Counted from the stretch's first letter, positions 36,112-48,638 are shown. The stretch is DNA of 64,000 nucleotides from Spirochaetae bacterium HGW-Spirochaetae-1 (GCA_002839375.1 PGXY01000008.1:124001-188000); one strand, 5' to 3'. Notes: a model not told the origin generated them from the sequence alone. Numbers and translations: made by a program.

Positions 36112-36774
36112 ATGGTGGAAAGGGAAAAAAGAGCTTATGGGGGGAAGGAGCGGGATGGAGAGATGGACCGGAGGAGAACGGCCATCCTCGATAGGGCCGA
36201 GGAAATTTTCATTTCCCGGGGTCTGGCTGAATCATCCATGACCGATATTGCCAGGGAGGCCGGGCTCAGCAGAAGGACCCTGTACCGCTACTATCCCACC
36301 AAGGAGGAACTGGCTTTCGAAATTGAGTTCCGGATTTTCAGGGACTTCCAAAGCGATGTGGGCAGGATGCTGCCCCTGTTGAAGGGGACGGGCTTTGAAA
36401 AGCTGCAGCAGCTCTTCCGGCATCTTGACCGGTATATTGCCGAAAATGAAAAAAAGATACGTTTCACCGGGGAGTTTGATCATTATTTTTCCGGAGAATA
36501 TCCCTCGGAGACACTGGAAGCGGAATTTGTCCGGATTGTAGGGGCCGGTGACGACCCCCTGGAACTGCTGCTGAAGGAGGGGAAACGTGATGGATCGGTC
36601 AGGGCCGATATTGATGCGCAGCTTGTGTCGCGGACCCTGTCCAACTCCCTGCTGGGCATGGCCCAGCGCGTTACTCTCCGGGGCGGTCACCTGGCAAGGG
36701 AACAGGGCATGGACCCGTCTCTTATGCTGAGCCAGCTCTTTTCCCTGTATCTTGAGGCGGTAAGAAAAAAATAA
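36112..36774 (+). CDS. TetR-family regulator of the lacZ operon
   Basis: From ATG 36112 the 220-residue protein has a TetR HTH (SSMTDIAREAGLSRRTLYRYYPTKEELAFEIE) and a variable C-terminal half. An alternative GTG at 36100 would add four residues. Its stop abuts the lacZ start with no gap, so repressor and beta-galactosidase are co-transcribed and autoregulation via the palindromes at 36016-36056 is likely. The inducer cannot be inferred. It is not closely related to the other two TetR proteins in the window. Confidence 0.85.
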   Translation: MVEREKRAYGGKERDGEMDRRRTAILDRAEEIFISRGLAESSMTDIAREAGLSRRTLYRYYPTKEELAFEIEFRIFRDFQSDVGRMLPLLKGTGFEKLQQLFRHLDRYIAENEKKIRFTGEFDHYFSGEYPSETLEAEFVRIVGAGDDPLELLLKEGKRDGSVRADIDAQLVSRTLSNSLLGMAQRVTLRGGHLAREQGMDPSLMLSQLFSLYLEAVRKK

Positions 36775-39927
<3,153 letters not shown>

Positions 39928-39934
39928 AAGATAT

Positions 39935-42016
39935 TCATATCTTTTTTCTGATAAGAATGGCGGTGAGATCGTCGCGAAGTTTATTCGCGTTGCCTGTATG
40001 GTAATTAAACCGCTGCATGATATAGTCAAGGATTGAGGCCGCATCGCCATGGGGAGCCTCTTCAAGGGACTGCAGGAGTTTAATTTCTCCATAGGGTTCA
40101 TCGTTGCTGTTTCTCGATTCAACGAGAGAGTCGGTGAAAAGGAAAAGGCAGTCATCTTTTTCAAGAACGAGGGTAAACTCATGATACGGTTCCAGGAGGG
40201 TTTCAATTCCCAGAAAGGGCCCGCTCACGGATAGGCCGTCCTTGTTCATAACCATGCCGGTTTTCCCCGTGCTCTTCTTTCTATAGAGCATGGCGGGATG
40301 GGCGCAGTTGACGTAATCTATCTTGTCCTCTCTGAAACGAAGCAGTATTCCCGTTATATAATTATCCACAACGCCCAGTTCACTGATGAGCCTGTTGTTA
40401 ATGATTTCCGTGATGGTATTCAGTTTTTCATTTTTATATTTACTGAAGATGCGGAACACGATGGACCTGGCAAGGAGCGTGATAAGCCCCGATGATACGC
40501 CGTGCCCCGAGATGTCGAAGAGGCCGGCGCCCGTGAGAATGTTGTTTTCATGATAGAAGTCGTAGAAGTCGCCGGAAATTCCCGCCGAAGGCTTGAAGAG
40601 AAAGGCGATATCATACAGGTCCGATGAGGGCGTCACCGAGGGAAGGAATGATGTCTGTATTTTGGACGCCAGCAGCATATCCCTCTGTTGAATGTTATGC
40701 GCTTCTTCCAGTTCGCGGTTCAGGGTGACCAGGTTGTCGTTGACCGCCTCCATCTCCTCAAAAGCGGCTTCCAGTTCCTCGTTGGTTCCAATCAGTTCAC
40801 TGGTTCTTTCCTGCACCTTCACTTCCAGATTCTCATTGAGTTTTCGCAGGTTTATATTCAGGTTGTTGACCTTGTTTGCCATTCCCAGGGAGAAGAGGGC
40901 GATGCTGGCCGTGGCCCCCATCTGGAACCCCCAGAGCGACCAGGTGTGGTTGGCAAGGAGGCCGAAGCGGTTCAGAACGGTGACGATAACGCCAACGAAG
41001 AGGGTGGAAAAGGCCAGCGTGTACATCTGGTGTTCGCGGTTTTTCTTGATCACGGAGTCCGCCATGGGGAAGGCGATGATGCCTATTCCCGGCAGGTATG
41101 CCGCCGCTCCCACACGGATACCCAGAGAGTAAGGAACAAGGAAGGATATGAAGATGCATGCCGTAATAAATATACCGTAGAAAAATGCCACCCGGTCAAA
41201 CATGGGGAAGTTAACCTTCGTGTTCATGTAGGAACGGCTGAAGGATATCATGGTGATTATGGATAAGAAGAGCGTGGCCGGTGTTATATTATTCAGGGCC
41301 GGAACAGTGGGCCAGATGTACTGAAATCCATAGCCATTGAGCGAGAGGGATACAAGAGTCAGCGATATGAGGAAGGATGAATACCAGAAATAGGTAATAT
41401 CCCTCATGGAAATGGCCAGGAGTAGGTTGTATATAATCATTATAAGGAGGATGCCATAGAAAATGCCAAATAAGGTTTTCTGTATATTCAGTTCCGAGAT
41501 GACGCCCCTGCTTGAAAGTATCTGTACGGGAATGCTCAGCGAGCTCTCGGTCTTAACGCGGAAGTAACAGTCGTATGTCCCGGCCTTGACGGGAAACTGA
41601 ATAAGAAAATTGTGGTGATTGATGTCACGGTCCCGGAAGGGGAGCCTGTCGCCCATGGTACGTGACTGGATGGATTTCCCGTCACTGATGTAGAAATCAA
41701 TGCTGTCGAGGAGGGGATACCCTATCTCGAGGTACCAGAGCTCTTTGCTGTTTTCCGGTATGGTCACGGAGAAGCGTGACCATATGACCAGTGAGGTGAA
41801 ACCGTAGTTGGTTCTGACCGCCGGTTTAAACAGGTCCGTTTCGAACACTTCATTGAAACTCCTGGTTCCCTCGGGGTCTTCCAGTACCTCAAGGTGTACA
41901 TCGTAGGAGTTTTTTTCATTGAGTACGACGGTTTCAGCCCTGAGCCGCGGGAGAAATACCGTCATGAACAGCAAGAGGCATATGCAGGGTAGAAGAAAAT
42001 GTATATTATTTTTCAT
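39935..42016 (-). CDS. 7TM sensor with SpoIIE-type protein phosphatase domain
   Basis: The 693-residue protein starts with a signal peptide (MKNNIHFLLPCICLLLFMTV). An extracytoplasmic 7TMR-DISMED2-type beta domain follows (about residues 30-175), then seven membrane helices (about 180-395). Next come a coiled coil (about 400-465, LEVKVQERTSELIGTNEELE) and a PP2C/SpoIIE domain (DIAFLFKPSAGISGDFYDFY, GAGLFDISGHGVSSGLITLL, FLFTDSLVESRN) with its metal-binding Asp residues. Such proteins convert an outside signal into dephosphorylation of anti-anti-sigma factors. No STAS or anti-sigma gene is next to it. It follows ilvN by 103 bases but is probably unrelated. Confidence 0.86.
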   Translation of the reverse strand: MKNNIHFLLPCICLLLFMTVFLPRLRAETVVLNEKNSYDVHLEVLEDPEGTRSFNEVFETDLFKPAVRTNYGFTSLVIWSRFSVTIPENSKELWYLEIGYPLLDSIDFYISDGKSIQSRTMGDRLPFRDRDINHHNFLIQFPVKAGTYDCYFRVKTESSLSIPVQILSSRGVISELNIQKTLFGIFYGILLIMIIYNLLLAISMRDITYFWYSSFLISLTLVSLSLNGYGFQYIWPTVPALNNITPATLFLSIITMISFSRSYMNTKVNFPMFDRVAFFYGIFITACIFISFLVPYSLGIRVGAAAYLPGIGIIAFPMADSVIKKNREHQMYTLAFSTLFVGVIVTVLNRFGLLANHTWSLWGFQMGATASIALFSLGMANKVNNLNINLRKLNENLEVKVQERTSELIGTNEELEAAFEEMEAVNDNLVTLNRELEEAHNIQQRDMLLASKIQTSFLPSVTPSSDLYDIAFLFKPSAGISGDFYDFYHENNILTGAGLFDISGHGVSSGLITLLARSIVFRIFSKYKNEKLNTITEIINNRLISELGVVDNYITGILLRFREDKIDYVNCAHPAMLYRKKSTGKTGMVMNKDGLSVSGPFLGIETLLEPYHEFTLVLEKDDCLFLFTDSLVESRNSNDEPYGEIKLLQSLEEAPHGDAASILDYIMQRFNYHTGNANKLRDDLTAILIRKKI

Positions 42017-42119
42017 TATTTTGTCAGATATCTTTATATTAAAGCCGGTACCTGCCTGTCAGATTTATGTCGTATTGATTGAAAAGTCAATAAAAAAATT
42101 ATAATGACAATATATTCCC

Positions 42120-42419
42120 CTATCCGGCAACTTCTTTAAGAAGTCTTTCCATTTTTGCGTACATTTCGCTGTTTTTCCGGTCATGGACGATTATATCAAG
42201 GACATCATAAAGTTTTCCCAGCTGACGCAGGACCTGTTCAAGACGGATATCTTCTCCAACCAGGAGGAACATCCTGCTTGTCCCGGCCTTTCCCATTGCC
42301 GCGCAGAGGATTCCCTCCAGGTTAAAGGAGCGGCGGGAGAAGAGACCCGTCACCTGAGACATCACGCCGGGATGGTTTCTGACAATAAGTTCCAGTATGA
42401 TTTCATTCATACAGTTCAC
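42120..42419 (-). CDS. ilvN: Acetolactate synthase small (regulatory) subunit
   Basis: The 99-residue ACT-domain protein (ILELIVRNHPGVMSQVTGLFSRRSFNLEGILC) is of the short IlvN/IlvM type, without the second domain of the longer IlvH form. It binds the large subunit and normally mediates feedback inhibition by valine. Its start overlaps the end of ilvB by 17 bases. The end (KMERLLKEVAG) is complete. Confidence 0.93.
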   Translation of the reverse strand: MNCMNEIILELIVRNHPGVMSQVTGLFSRRSFNLEGILCAAMGKAGTSRMFLLVGEDIRLEQVLRQLGKLYDVLDIIVHDRKNSEMYAKMERLLKEVAG

Positions 42420-44085
42420 CTCCGATCATCTCAATATTGGATGCACCGGGAGGGACAATGGGAAGAACATCAAATTCCTCTCCCAGGGGCACGTTTATGA
42501 CACAGGGGCCCGGCGTGTTCAGGGCATGGGATAAAAGTGATATCGGGTCCGCGGCGCCGTCCAGGTTAATGCTCCGTATCCCGAAACCCTCGCCGATACG
42601 GGCGAAATCGGGCTTCGATATGAATTGTGACGCGAAAAAGTTACTGTTGTAGAACATGGACTGCTGCTGCCGCACCAGGCCCAGCTGGTTGTTGTTCATG
42701 ATCAGCACCTTCACGTTCAGGTTCAGATCTGCCAGGGTGGCCAGTTCCTGGAGATTCATGAGGAAGGAACCGTCACCGCTGATGCAGAGAACATTCCTGC
42801 CGGGATTTGCCAGGGCTGCGCCGATGGCCGCGGGAAGGCCGAATCCCATGGTTCCCAGTCCGCCCGATGTGAGCAGGCCGCGGGGGCGGCGGAAAGGGTA
42901 CATCTGGGCGGTCCACATCTGGTGCTGTCCCACATCGGTGGTGATAATGGCGCTGTCGTCCATGACCGCTCCCGCATGCTGGATTATGGCCAGGGGGTGA
43001 TTCGCGGCGTATACCTTTTCCCTGATACCCGGCAATGATTTTTTCAGGGTATCTATGCGGGAAATCCATCGCCGCCGGCGGCGGACGCTTACCTGGTCCG
43101 CCAGAAGGGTGAGGGCTGAACGGGCATCGGCGATGAGAGACAGATTTGTTTTTTTAATTTTATCGATTTCAGAGTGATCGATGTCAATGTGAACAATTGA
43201 TGCGTGCCTGCAGAATTCCCGAACCTTGCCTGTGGCCCGGTCATCGAAGCGGACTCCCACGGCCACGAGAAGATCGGACTCCTCGACGATGAGATTGGTG
43301 CTGCGGTCGCCATGCATGCCCAGCATCCCCAGGAAGAGCGGATCATCGGGAGAGAAGGAACCAAGCCCCATGAGGGACAGGGCCACGGGAATACTGTTTC
43401 TCCGGGCCAGGGTTCCCAGGGCATGGGAGGCATCGGAGGCGATAATGCCCCCGCCTGCATAGATCAGCGGCCTGCGGGCTTCGTCGATCATTCGGGCAAT
43501 CTGGTCTGTGGTTTCCCCGCTGCAGGGCCGGGGCAGCGGTATTTCCGGCGGCCCGGGAAAGCAGATAGCGTCGGCGGTCTGCTGCTGTACATCCTTCGGA
43601 ATGTCGATAAGCACCGGGCCGGGCCTGCCGGAAAGGGAAATACGGAAGGCCTCGTTGATGACATGGGGCAGTTCCCGGGCGTGGCGGACCATGAAAATAT
43701 GTTTTGTAACGGGAAGGGCCATACCATAAATATCAACCTCCTGAAATGCGTCGGTCCCGATCATTCCCGTAGGGACCTGCCCGGTGATGGCGATGATGGG
43801 AACGGAATCGGCATGGGCGTCGGCGATGGCCGTGAGAAGATTGACAGCCCCGGGCCCCGATGTTGCTATGCATACCGCCGGCTTGCCCGTGGACCGGGCC
43901 ATTCCCTGGGCGATGAATCCCGCGCCCTGTTCATGCCGGGCGAGGATGTGACGGATTGAGCTTCCCTGCAGAGCATCGTAGAGAGGCAGGTTTGCACCGC
44001 CCGGGATGCCCGTGACCGTTGTGACGCCCATTTTCTCCAGTGACCTGACGATGATCTGCGCTCCTGTGAGTGAATAATTATTCAT
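42403..44085 (-). CDS. ilvB: Acetolactate synthase large (catalytic) subunit
   Basis: The 560-residue thiamine-diphosphate enzyme condenses pyruvate, or pyruvate with 2-oxobutyrate, as the first common step of valine, leucine and isoleucine synthesis. Glu52 in RHEQGAGF is the cofactor-activating residue. GDGSFLMNLQELATLADLNLNVKVLIMNNN is the thiamine-binding motif, and SGPGAVNLLTAIADAHADSVP is typical. The start at 44085 is fixed by AGGAGG six bases upstream; the reading to 44118 runs into the terminator region. Expression is controlled by the valine attenuator just upstream. Confidence 0.95.
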   Translation of the reverse strand: MNNYSLTGAQIIVRSLEKMGVTTVTGIPGGANLPLYDALQGSSIRHILARHEQGAGFIAQGMARSTGKPAVCIATSGPGAVNLLTAIADAHADSVPIIAITGQVPTGMIGTDAFQEVDIYGMALPVTKHIFMVRHARELPHVINEAFRISLSGRPGPVLIDIPKDVQQQTADAICFPGPPEIPLPRPCSGETTDQIARMIDEARRPLIYAGGGIIASDASHALGTLARRNSIPVALSLMGLGSFSPDDPLFLGMLGMHGDRSTNLIVEESDLLVAVGVRFDDRATGKVREFCRHASIVHIDIDHSEIDKIKKTNLSLIADARSALTLLADQVSVRRRRRWISRIDTLKKSLPGIREKVYAANHPLAIIQHAGAVMDDSAIITTDVGQHQMWTAQMYPFRRPRGLLTSGGLGTMGFGLPAAIGAALANPGRNVLCISGDGSFLMNLQELATLADLNLNVKVLIMNNNQLGLVRQQQSMFYNSNFFASQFISKPDFARIGEGFGIRSINLDGAADPISLLSHALNTPGPCVINVPLGEEFDVLPIVPPGASNIEMIGGELYE

Positions 44086-44116
44086 ATGGCTCCTCCTGTT
44101 TTTTTCTGCTGTAAAC

Positions 44117-44155
44117 AAAAAAAGCCCCTGCCGGTTTACACCGGCAGGGGCTTTT
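44117..44155 (-). terminator. Attenuator terminator of ilvBN
   Basis: On the minus strand a perfect 15-bp stem (AAAAGCCCCTGCCGG with CCGGCAGGGGCTTTT) around the loop TGTAAA is followed by further T residues (44117-44120). It lies between the leader peptide and ilvB. The sequence CGGTGTAAACCGG, spanning part of its 5' arm, the loop and part of its 3' arm, is the exact complement of 44182-44194 (minus strand CCGGTTTACACCG) at the end of the leader peptide. The two structures are therefore mutually exclusive. Confidence 0.92.
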
Positions 44156-44178
44156 GGATCTTCTGATTGTTTATTTCC

Positions 44179-44256
44179 CTACGGTGTAAACCGGTATGTA
44201 TATGAGCGCACCACGACCACGACCACTGAAAGGATGGTTTCGGTAAGGATGCTCAT
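44179..44256 (-). CDS. ilvL: ilvB leader peptide (valine attenuator)
   Basis: This is a 25-codon ORF, too short for standard gene finding. It begins MSILTETILS, then six consecutive Val codons (GTG GTC GTG GTC GTG GTG), and ends RSYTYRFTP before TAG. Ile and Leu codons also occur twice each. The last four sense codons form the antiterminator segment. Stalling at Val codons would leave that segment free to pair with the terminator; full translation would mask it and let the terminator form. This is the logic of the E. coli ilvBN and ilvGMEDA leaders. The ribosome site is weak. The symbol is by analogy. Confidence 0.88.
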   Translation of the reverse strand: MSILTETILSVVVVVVRSYTYRFTP

Positions 44257-44398
44257 AATACTGTTTACACGTTTCGGGTTCATAGTTTTATAATGTTTTT
44301 ATTACTGATTCAGACATACATGGCCATTGTTCAGTCCTGTCAATAAATATTTAATATTTTTAATCAGTTTCCGCGTTATTCCCGGAATATTTTATCAA

Positions 44399-46462
44399 CT
44401 ATTTTGCCGGTATTACGGGCAGATCAATGCGCGACCGGTACCTGTCTCCGCGATAGATGCTCCACAATGTTTCGGGACAATCCCATGGGCTCTCACCGGA
44501 ACAGGTTGCCGGATTTTTTTCGAAGTTTCCGTCATCAGCACCGGCTATGGCGATTCGTATACGGTGCCCTTTTTTAAACAGCCAGGAGACCGGCATAAGA
44601 TCAAATGAAAGCTTAACTGGCTTGCCTTCTCTAAAGGGATCAGGATCGAACTGCCTTTCCCTGTATCCGTGCCACGGGAGGTTTGGTTGGACGTCAAATT
44701 TTCCCAGCACCTGATCATCGTCATTAAAGGTGCGGTGCCATCCCGCCCGAAGTTGCCCCTCTGATACATAGAGGGATCGTCCCGACTGATCCACATCACA
44801 GAGATAGATAAAGACATCGGCGTCGGCCTGATTTGATGTCATATATATGGTCATAAGGGGATGCCCGGTAACCTCCATATCTTCAGCTAGGGGTTCGGTC
44901 TCATAGACCATACATCGCCTGTCAAGATCAGTTCGTTCCATGATCTTGGTTGGTGTTTTCATCATAATCCATCGATTGATATCTTCTTCCCCGTACCCGG
45001 AACGTTGTGTGTAATCGATAGAATGGACATCCTGTCCCGGCAAACCAATTATTCGCATGAGACGGCCCTCTTCAGAAAAATTATAGGAAGTCATCTCCTG
45101 TCTTGCCAGGGGCCATTCCTTTTCCAGACGCCAGCCTCGATTCATTACATAAAGGGAAACCGGCGGCTCTTTATCGATACCGTTCTCGATGTCTTTCAAA
45201 TAACGGTCGAAGAACCGCAGGCGTTCCAGTTCCAGCTGCTCCGGATAATTTTCTTTGTATTCCAGGTGTTTTACGTAGGCGTCAGTAACATAGGGGAGGT
45301 GAAACCTGGGTGCCACATGCAGTTTCTGTACACCGTTGTGCTGCAATGTTGCGAAGAGCTTCATTGTGCCCCGGGAAAAGCCGTCAAACCATCCTCCCAC
45401 ATGGTAGATTGGTATTCCCGATCGGGCGATGAGGTCTGTATAAAAGAGGGGGCTAGCGTTTTGAAATCGCAATCCCTTCAGGAACCTGTTGTTTATACTG
45501 TCAAAGTAGGGCGCATTGGCACGCTTCATGAAGGAAAAGGGTATATTTTTCCGGTGTTCTACGATTGTTTTATAATAAACGTCCCGGCGTTTTGAACCAT
45601 CCCTGTATCGCGGTTTCCCGTCATCAAGGAAGGTGCGGGTGTCGCCATGGTCCGAAAGGGGTATCTCGTCAGCCAGGTCTCCGTCACCATCTTCATCGAT
45701 TACCGGTGCCACGGGGAATACCCGCCGGTCGGGATCAAGTATGCTAAGGTTGAGACCCTTGAGAAAATCAGCATACTGCTCCATCCATGAGACCGCATCG
45801 ATTCCGCCCGGGCGAACACCTTCACTGAAGCTTTCTGAAAGTATCACCTCCGGCATGATGCATTTCAGTGATTTCGGATTTCTCGAGGCAAGCATCAGTT
45901 GGATCCAGGCGTGGTATGATTGTCCCATCATGCCTATTTTACCGTTTGACCATTTCTGAACGGAAATCCATTGCAGAAGCTCTTCTCCATCGTCCACAAT
46001 GACGGGCGTGAAGGGGACCTGGCTCCCGGTTGATGCGCCGCATCCGCGCATGTCGGCTATGACAAAGGCGTAACCATATTTTAGAAGAAGCTGAATTTCC
46101 TTTTTCATCCCATAGTGAAAGATCGGACCGGAGCTTCCCGATTTAACAAAGGCGACAAGTTTTTTCCACCATGGCATATCGAGCCAGCAAAAGGCGCGGT
46201 TGTAGGGAGTGAAGACAAAGACTGTCGGGAATTGATCAGCGGGAGGCCCGTCCGTGGGGAGAAAAACATCCACCGCGAGATTGACGCCATCTTTCATGGG
46301 AACCAGCTGTGTGGCCCGCTTATAGTCTTTATATGCTGGCGAACTGTATCCTGAATATGAAAAATAGCTGCTTTTCTTCTCAGTAATTGACCCGTTATCG
46401 CATCCGGTGACTGCCAAGGTAACTATAAAAATCAATAAAATCCCCGTTGATATTCTTTTCAT
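44399..46462 (-). CDS. CocE/NonD-family hydrolase, lipoprotein
   Basis: The 687-residue product starts at 46462 with AGGAG upstream and a lipoprotein signal (MKRISTGILLIFIVTLAVTGC). The alpha/beta-hydrolase domain follows: PMKDGVNLAVDVFLPTDGPP, YAFVIADMRGCGASTG, and the nucleophile elbow GMMGQSYHAW with Ser. The C-terminal half is the X-Pro dipeptidyl-peptidase-like jelly roll (MTIYMTSNQADADVFIYLCDVD). Family members cleave esters, glutaryl-cephalosporins or X-Pro peptides; the substrate here is unknown. The lipid anchor puts it in the envelope. The AraC gene just upstream on the same strand may control it. Confidence 0.87.
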   Translation of the reverse strand: MKRISTGILLIFIVTLAVTGCDNGSITEKKSSYFSYSGYSSPAYKDYKRATQLVPMKDGVNLAVDVFLPTDGPPADQFPTVFVFTPYNRAFCWLDMPWWKKLVAFVKSGSSGPIFHYGMKKEIQLLLKYGYAFVIADMRGCGASTGSQVPFTPVIVDDGEELLQWISVQKWSNGKIGMMGQSYHAWIQLMLASRNPKSLKCIMPEVILSESFSEGVRPGGIDAVSWMEQYADFLKGLNLSILDPDRRVFPVAPVIDEDGDGDLADEIPLSDHGDTRTFLDDGKPRYRDGSKRRDVYYKTIVEHRKNIPFSFMKRANAPYFDSINNRFLKGLRFQNASPLFYTDLIARSGIPIYHVGGWFDGFSRGTMKLFATLQHNGVQKLHVAPRFHLPYVTDAYVKHLEYKENYPEQLELERLRFFDRYLKDIENGIDKEPPVSLYVMNRGWRLEKEWPLARQEMTSYNFSEEGRLMRIIGLPGQDVHSIDYTQRSGYGEEDINRWIMMKTPTKIMERTDLDRRCMVYETEPLAEDMEVTGHPLMTIYMTSNQADADVFIYLCDVDQSGRSLYVSEGQLRAGWHRTFNDDDQVLGKFDVQPNLPWHGYRERQFDPDPFREGKPVKLSFDLMPVSWLFKKGHRIRIAIAGADDGNFEKNPATCSGESPWDCPETLWSIYRGDRYRSRIDLPVIPAK

Positions 46463-46575
46463 GAAATCTTCTCCTGTGATGGTAATCACAACTTTTTAAC
46501 CTTTTCAGGTTTGAGCTGCTTCATTTTACCCTGTGGGATGATCTCATGCAATCTGAATTATAAATCAGGAAACCG

Positions 46576-47649
46576 TTAATTCTTTTTTTTTCGTACCTGG
46601 GATGGTGAAACACCGAAATACCTTTTAAAGGCATTATAAAAAGCCGATGTGGAATTGAAGCCTACTGCCATAGCTGCGTCCAGTACGGTGAGTTCCGGAT
46701 CATCATGGAGCATCCTTTCAGCCTCCCGTACGCGAAATTCATTGATATAGGACGCATAGTTGCGGTTCATAAAACGATTAAGAATCTCGGAGAGCTGGTG
46801 TTGTGTAACATCAACTCGGGAGGCGAGAGCAGCCAGTGTGAGATTATCATTGCAGTACATCTTTTCAGCGGTCATAATATCGTTCAATCGGTTACAGATA
46901 GTCTTTATATCAAGATTATCAACACGTGTGTTTTTATATCGAATGGATTCAGCCTCAAGACTAATGATGAAGAGCAGCGCCGGTTGGAGATAACTGAAAA
47001 GAAAGATCCCTGTTATAATAATTGTAACTGTAAAATGAATAAAGGGCATCAGTGAAGGTGAAAACAAGATGAAGAACCACAATACGGCAAGGAGGAAAAG
47101 GGCTACTATTATTATGCCGGCAAAAATCAGCACTGAACGGCGTTCACCGGAGGCATGGCGGAAAATTTTAATAAAGAGAATTGTTACTCTGCAATGATAG
47201 AGTAGATATAACCCCACGGAAGAGATGGCTATAGTCTGGTGAAGCTGACCTTCAATTGAGAAATGCGATGGCTTAATGCCGGTAAGAGCGGAAGGGAGTA
47301 TTATAATCATTGTAACGAGGAAAAAAGGAATAAGATTTATCAGGATATAGGGCAGGGAAAGAGATCTGGCCTTTATAATATTCATGAAGTAGGTGTACTG
47401 AAGGGGGCCAACCGCATAAAATGAGACGAGACCGGCCTGTAGCCACAATGAGTCTTTCTGTATCAGTCCCAGTTCAATTAGTAGTGGGGAACCGTTGCTA
47501 AGCTGATAAATACCTATGAAACAGAGTAGTAATGCCAGAACTATATGGTTGCCCTTTCGGCGTATGATAATTATCTGACCAATCCCCAGAATAATACTGA
47601 AAAAACCTCCAAAGAGAATAAACAGGTATATAGCCGGGTAGTGCAACAT
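46576..47649 (-). CDS. AraC-family regulator with 7TM N-terminus
   Basis: From the ATG at 47649 the protein has 357 residues. The first about 235 form seven hydrophobic segments (IYLFILFGGFFSIILGIGQII; ALLLCFIGIYQLSNGSP), and residues about 265-355 an AraC-type DNA-binding domain with two HTH motifs (NLTLAALASRVDVTQHQLSEILNRFM; VLDAAMAVGFNSTSAFYNAFKRYFGVSPSQVRKK). It is thus a membrane-bound one-component regulator, a design frequent in spirochaetes. The TTG reading from 47712 adds a basic segment and is less likely. Its probable target is the CocE-like lipoprotein gene 113 bases downstream. Confidence 0.85.
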   Translation of the reverse strand: MLHYPAIYLFILFGGFFSIILGIGQIIIIRRKGNHIVLALLLCFIGIYQLSNGSPLLIELGLIQKDSLWLQAGLVSFYAVGPLQYTYFMNIIKARSLSLPYILINLIPFFLVTMIIILPSALTGIKPSHFSIEGQLHQTIAISSVGLYLLYHCRVTILFIKIFRHASGERRSVLIFAGIIIVALFLLAVLWFFILFSPSLMPFIHFTVTIIITGIFLFSYLQPALLFIISLEAESIRYKNTRVDNLDIKTICNRLNDIMTAEKMYCNDNLTLAALASRVDVTQHQLSEILNRFMNRNYASYINEFRVREAERMLHDDPELTVLDAAMAVGFNSTSAFYNAFKRYFGVSPSQVRKKKN

Positions 47650-47795
47650 AATTAGTAAGTGTACGGTATATATATAAACGTGCAAGTTTTTTTTAAGTCG
47701 GGAAAGCTTCAAATTGTAAATTCAGGAAATTTCTGCGCAAAGATGTCTGCGATGTAATGATAGCAATAACCGGTTCGCTCATTTTATCAGGATAT

Positions 47796-48455
47796 TTATT
47801 TTTTCATAAAGCGTCCGTAATCAAATCCGGCGGCGGCTCTGATATATTTTTCTTTTTTGACCATGGAGCGCAGCCCTTTCAGCGTGGTGAAGGGTACTGT
47901 TACGCTCACATGATTGATGATGAAGGCGGGGATATTTCCGGCCGGGTCCGCCCAGGATTCCATGGATACATAGGTCCGGCTGTCCGCCAGGCGGCGGAAG
48001 ATCCAGCGGCCCTTCATGCGGGTCATTCTCACGCAGCCGGGGCGGAGGGGCACCGGCGAGGGTTCCGGAACGGAAACCGAGGCTATGAGAGTGTCGCCGT
48101 CAATGATATCCACCGAGGAGCGAAGGACCACATCGCGGTTTGCAATGGGCCAGGGCAAACCTATCATGTAATAGAGGGTGCAACTGAACATGTCGCTGCA
48201 GTTGAATTTCCGTGATTCCCGGCAGTCACCCACCCATTCCGTGTAGGAGTCGACATCGAGAAAGACCTGCCAGATGACTTCAACAGGAGCATCAATGACG
48301 CATTCACCTTTCAGCTCCTCCACGGTAGAATGTACTGTGGGCCTGGTGAAGACCCGGATGGCTTCCCTGTCCAGGCGGAGTTTCCATGGGGCTTCGGGCG
48401 AGGTCATTGAAGACGCCGCCAGGAACGTGATGAAGATCAGGATGTATTTATTCAT
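47796..48455 (-). CDS. START-domain protein, exported
   Basis: From ATG 48455 the 219-residue product has a signal peptide (MNKYILIFITFLAASSMTS) and a START/polyketide-cyclase-type lipid-binding fold (VIDAPVEVIWQVFLDVDSYTEWVGDCRESRKF; PWPIANRDVVLRSSV; RMTRMKGRWIFRRL). Bacterial START-like proteins bind hydrophobic ligands, and export suggests a periplasmic lipid carrier. It is divergent from the Lol-like operon beginning at 48652, separated by about 200 bases. A shared role in envelope lipid handling is possible but not shown. Confidence 0.78.
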   Translation of the reverse strand: MNKYILIFITFLAASSMTSPEAPWKLRLDREAIRVFTRPTVHSTVEELKGECVIDAPVEVIWQVFLDVDSYTEWVGDCRESRKFNCSDMFSCTLYYMIGLPWPIANRDVVLRSSVDIIDGDTLIASVSVPEPSPVPLRPGCVRMTRMKGRWIFRRLADSRTYVSMESWADPAGNIPAFIINHVSVTVPFTTLKGLRSMVKKEKYIRAAAGFDYGRFMKK

Positions 48456-48560
48456 TGCAATCGGATTATGTCCGCCTGTCTTTACTTTTGGGAACATCCA
48501 TATAATGATTTATAGGGGTTGCCTTATCAATCTTTTTTTAAGAAAAAACGCCGGATAAAC

Positions 48561-48638
48561 TTGACGATGGAAGGAGAATTTTGTACTTTTATTTACAAAG
48601 TAACTTTGTAAAGCAAAGTGACTTTGTAAATAAAAGTA
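48561..48638 (+). promoter_or_regulatory. Promoter with nested 55-bp operator
   Basis: TTGACG (48561-48566) and TACTTT (48584-48589) are 17 bases apart. The -10 box is the first part of a perfect inverted repeat: 18-base arms TACTTTTATTTACAAAGT (48584-48601) and ACTTTGTAAATAAAAGTA (48621-48638). The 19-base centre itself contains ACTTTG-TAAAG-CAAAGT. ACTTTGTAAA-type half-sites thus recur four times. The operon encodes a winged-helix regulator (49268-49591), the likely ligand. Confidence 0.72.
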
